Shown here: piece by piece, positions 20,975 to 21,978 of the stretch
How the letters are laid out: every line of letters begins with the position of its first letter
How positions within the stretch are numbered: the first letter of the stretch is position 1
Origin: a virus
Virus record (IMG/VR): IMGVR_UViG_3300005613_000454
Coordinates: 1 to 21,978 of that record
Strand: one strand, 5' to 3'
Length of the DNA: 21,978 nt
Notes under the pieces: generated by a model
The model's database searches: none
What the model saw: the letters and a program-made list of their open reading frames with translations, nothing else
Told to the model about the DNA's origin: nothing
Made by a program: the position numbers and the translations under genes

Positions 20975-21356
20975 CGTCGTAAGTTATTTCGTTGGGTAAC
21001 GGTATGAATTGGTTTCTCTCTGAGCTGGCATGTATTCTGACTTTACTCATGAAGTCCTCCTGTTCTATTGTGCTTAGCTCTGTTGTGCTCTTCACATACT
21101 CAACCTCTTCGCCAAAGACTTCGATAACAGTTGTCAGAAACATTTTGCGGTAAAACCATTTCACTTCATCCATCTTCTCGCCACTTTCTTCGGCAATCAG
21201 ATTAAAGACAAAATGCATGTACCTGTTCTGCCTGTTGCTTCTCTGGCTGGCAATCGGATCGATCCTGCCCCTGAATCCGCGCTTCTCAATCGGTAGCCTC
21301 TTAATGTATGAGATTACAGACTCCCGCTGTTCTTCGGTCTTAATCCTGAATATCAT
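20958..21356 (-). CDS. NinB-like recombination protein
   Basis: A 132-residue protein. The middle reads SQRSNRQNRYMHFVFNLIAE, and the C-terminal part holds STTELSTIEQEDFMSKVRIH followed by IPLPNE. A run with xRSxxQNxYxH, then a helix and a ST-T-x-L-S-T-x-E-x-E-x-x-x-x-K-I/V-R segment ending in PxPNE is the pattern of the NinB / lambda Orf-like family, which binds single-stranded DNA and helps recombination. The length fits (about 130-150). It is joined to the upstream gene by ATGA and appears to belong to the early/replication side of the genome, ahead of the late promoter. Confidence 0.65.
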   Translation of the reverse strand: MIFRIKTEEQRESVISYIKRLPIEKRGFRGRIDPIASQRSNRQNRYMHFVFNLIAEESGEKMDEVKWFYRKMFLTTVIEVFGEEVEYVKSTTELSTIEQEDFMSKVRIHASSERNQFIPLPNEITYDDELYY

Positions 21357-21556
21357 TGCTCTCTGAATTTTCCCCTACTATAATGAGCACCGTTCTGCTT
21401 ATAAAACAGCCGCAGCAATTTTTTAGAATTTGCGATTGTTGCAGTGATCTCGTCGAGGATCATTTCACGTAAGTTAAGTAAATCCTGCATCATTACCTTC
21501 CTGTCTTCAGGTGGCATCTGTTCTACTATTTCATGAATTTTTTCTGTGCTTTTCAT
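21353..21556 (-). CDS. Hypothetical helical protein
   Basis: A 67-residue protein beginning MKSTEKIHEIVEQMPPEDRK. It is predicted to be helical over most of its length (VMMQDLLNLREMILDEITAT), with a basic aromatic end (KLLRLFYKQNGAHYSRGKF). ATGA overlaps join it to both neighbours, which supports real translation. No family is recognised; a small accessory protein of the early region is the most that can be said. Confidence 0.6.
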   Translation of the reverse strand: MKSTEKIHEIVEQMPPEDRKVMMQDLLNLREMILDEITATIANSKKLLRLFYKQNGAHYSRGKFREQ

Positions 21557-21870
21557 AGTTTTATTACTGTTACTTCTTTCCCCACTTCTACCTGGCAGGG
21601 GTGGTTAGGAAATTCAATCTTAATATAGTTGAGTTCTATCCCTACTGTATAATATTCCTGATAATTTTCATCCCTTCCATAATACCAGTTATCTGGCTCT
21701 CCGAGTATGGAGGATTGCCACTGAGTAATAGCCTTCCCAAAATGCCTAATACCAACATTTGACATTGCCTTCGTTTTTAAGTAACGGAAGTCGTCTGCAT
21801 TTGGCTTCTTTATTGTACTTGCCACTACTTTACCGTTGTGGATATTGAGAAATGCGTTGATTGGTTTCAT
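21553..21870 (-). CDS. Hypothetical protein of the early region
   Basis: A 105-residue protein beginning MKPINAFLNIHNGKVVASTI. It contains an aromatic, polar middle (ITQWQSSILGEPDNWYYGRD) and a beta-like end (YYTVGIELNYIKIEFPNHPC, then QVEVGKEVTVIKL). No motif is recognised. The ATG overlaps the stop of the partial gene at the right edge as ATGA and its stop is joined to the next gene likewise. Confidence 0.6.
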   Translation of the reverse strand: MKPINAFLNIHNGKVVASTIKKPNADDFRYLKTKAMSNVGIRHFGKAITQWQSSILGEPDNWYYGRDENYQEYYTVGIELNYIKIEFPNHPCQVEVGKEVTVIKL

Positions 21871-21978
21871 GCTGAAGGAAGTATTTCGATACTCAATAAC
21901 CCCTGTGCTTGAAATAATTTATTCTGGTAATCAGACCTAATTCCCATTTTATTTAGCTTATCAATTACAAGTGTTTCC
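21867..21978 (-). CDS. C-terminal end of an unknown protein (runs off the right edge)
   Basis: The minus strand is open from the window edge for 36 codons: ETLVIDKLNKMGIRSDYQNK, then LFQAQGLLSIEILPSA and a TGA that overlaps the next ATG as ATGA. The fragment is too short to name. An internal ATG (MGIRSD) could also give a 26-residue ORF, but the frame is open to the edge, so a longer gene is more likely. Confidence 0.55.
   Translation of the reverse strand, partial: ETLVIDKLNKMGIRSDYQNKLFQAQGLLSIEILPSA

Noticed and set aside
1-21978. CRISPR arrays, tRNA genes, integrase or attachment sites
   Set aside because: I saw no regularly spaced repeats, no cloverleaf candidate and no recombinase motif, so nothing in the window decides between a free phage and a prophage.

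Overview
The window is one arm of a tailed-phage (or prophage) genome, siphovirus-like, with every supportable gene on the minus strand, so transcription runs from high to low coordinates. The likely host is a member of the Bacteroidota. The evidence is two good matches to the Bacteroidetes sigma-factor promoter (TTTG, about 20 bases, TAnnTTTG), the lack of Shine-Dalgarno sites with A-rich leaders instead, and structural proteins of a type common in Bacteroides-group phages. Genes are packed tightly, with many 4-base ATGA overlaps. No integrase, tRNA, CRISPR array or host gene is visible.

Reading in the direction of transcription: 21978-20870 holds small early/accessory genes, including a NinB-like recombination protein and a possible 34-residue membrane peptide. 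A candidate late promoter and a GC-rich leader hairpin follow (20796-20878). Then come a shortened DUF488 protein, a 32-residue ORF, the small and large terminase subunits, the portal (with an embedded zinc-ribbon-like Cys4 motif) and a Mu F/SPP1 gp7-like head morphogenesis protein (20727-15734).

From 15747 to 7216 the head module is interrupted by an island of about 8.5 kb. It encodes four GT-A and two GT-B glycosyltransferase-like proteins, an extended-SDR sugar-nucleotide epimerase and a sugar nucleotidyltransferase-like protein. With them are a complete-looking aspartate 1-decarboxylase (PanD), an asparagine-synthetase-like PP-loop protein without its glutaminase domain, and several small proteins. 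My inference is that the island makes and attaches a decorated glycan, perhaps carrying beta-alanine or another amide-linked group, to the virion or the host surface. This is the most unusual part of the window.

After the island, a near-perfect promoter (7189-7220) starts a compact capsid unit: two proteins with LEM/HeH-like C-termini, a scaffold-like protein and the major capsid protein. A strong intrinsic terminator ends it (4325-4354). Next is a 40-residue remnant of a GIY-YIG endonuclease, then head-tail connection genes, one of them fused to PKD-like and leucine-rich-like domains. A membrane protein, a tail assembly chaperone pair (possible -1 frameshift) and the start of the tape measure protein finish the window at its left edge. 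There is no gene-free stretch longer than 300 bases.
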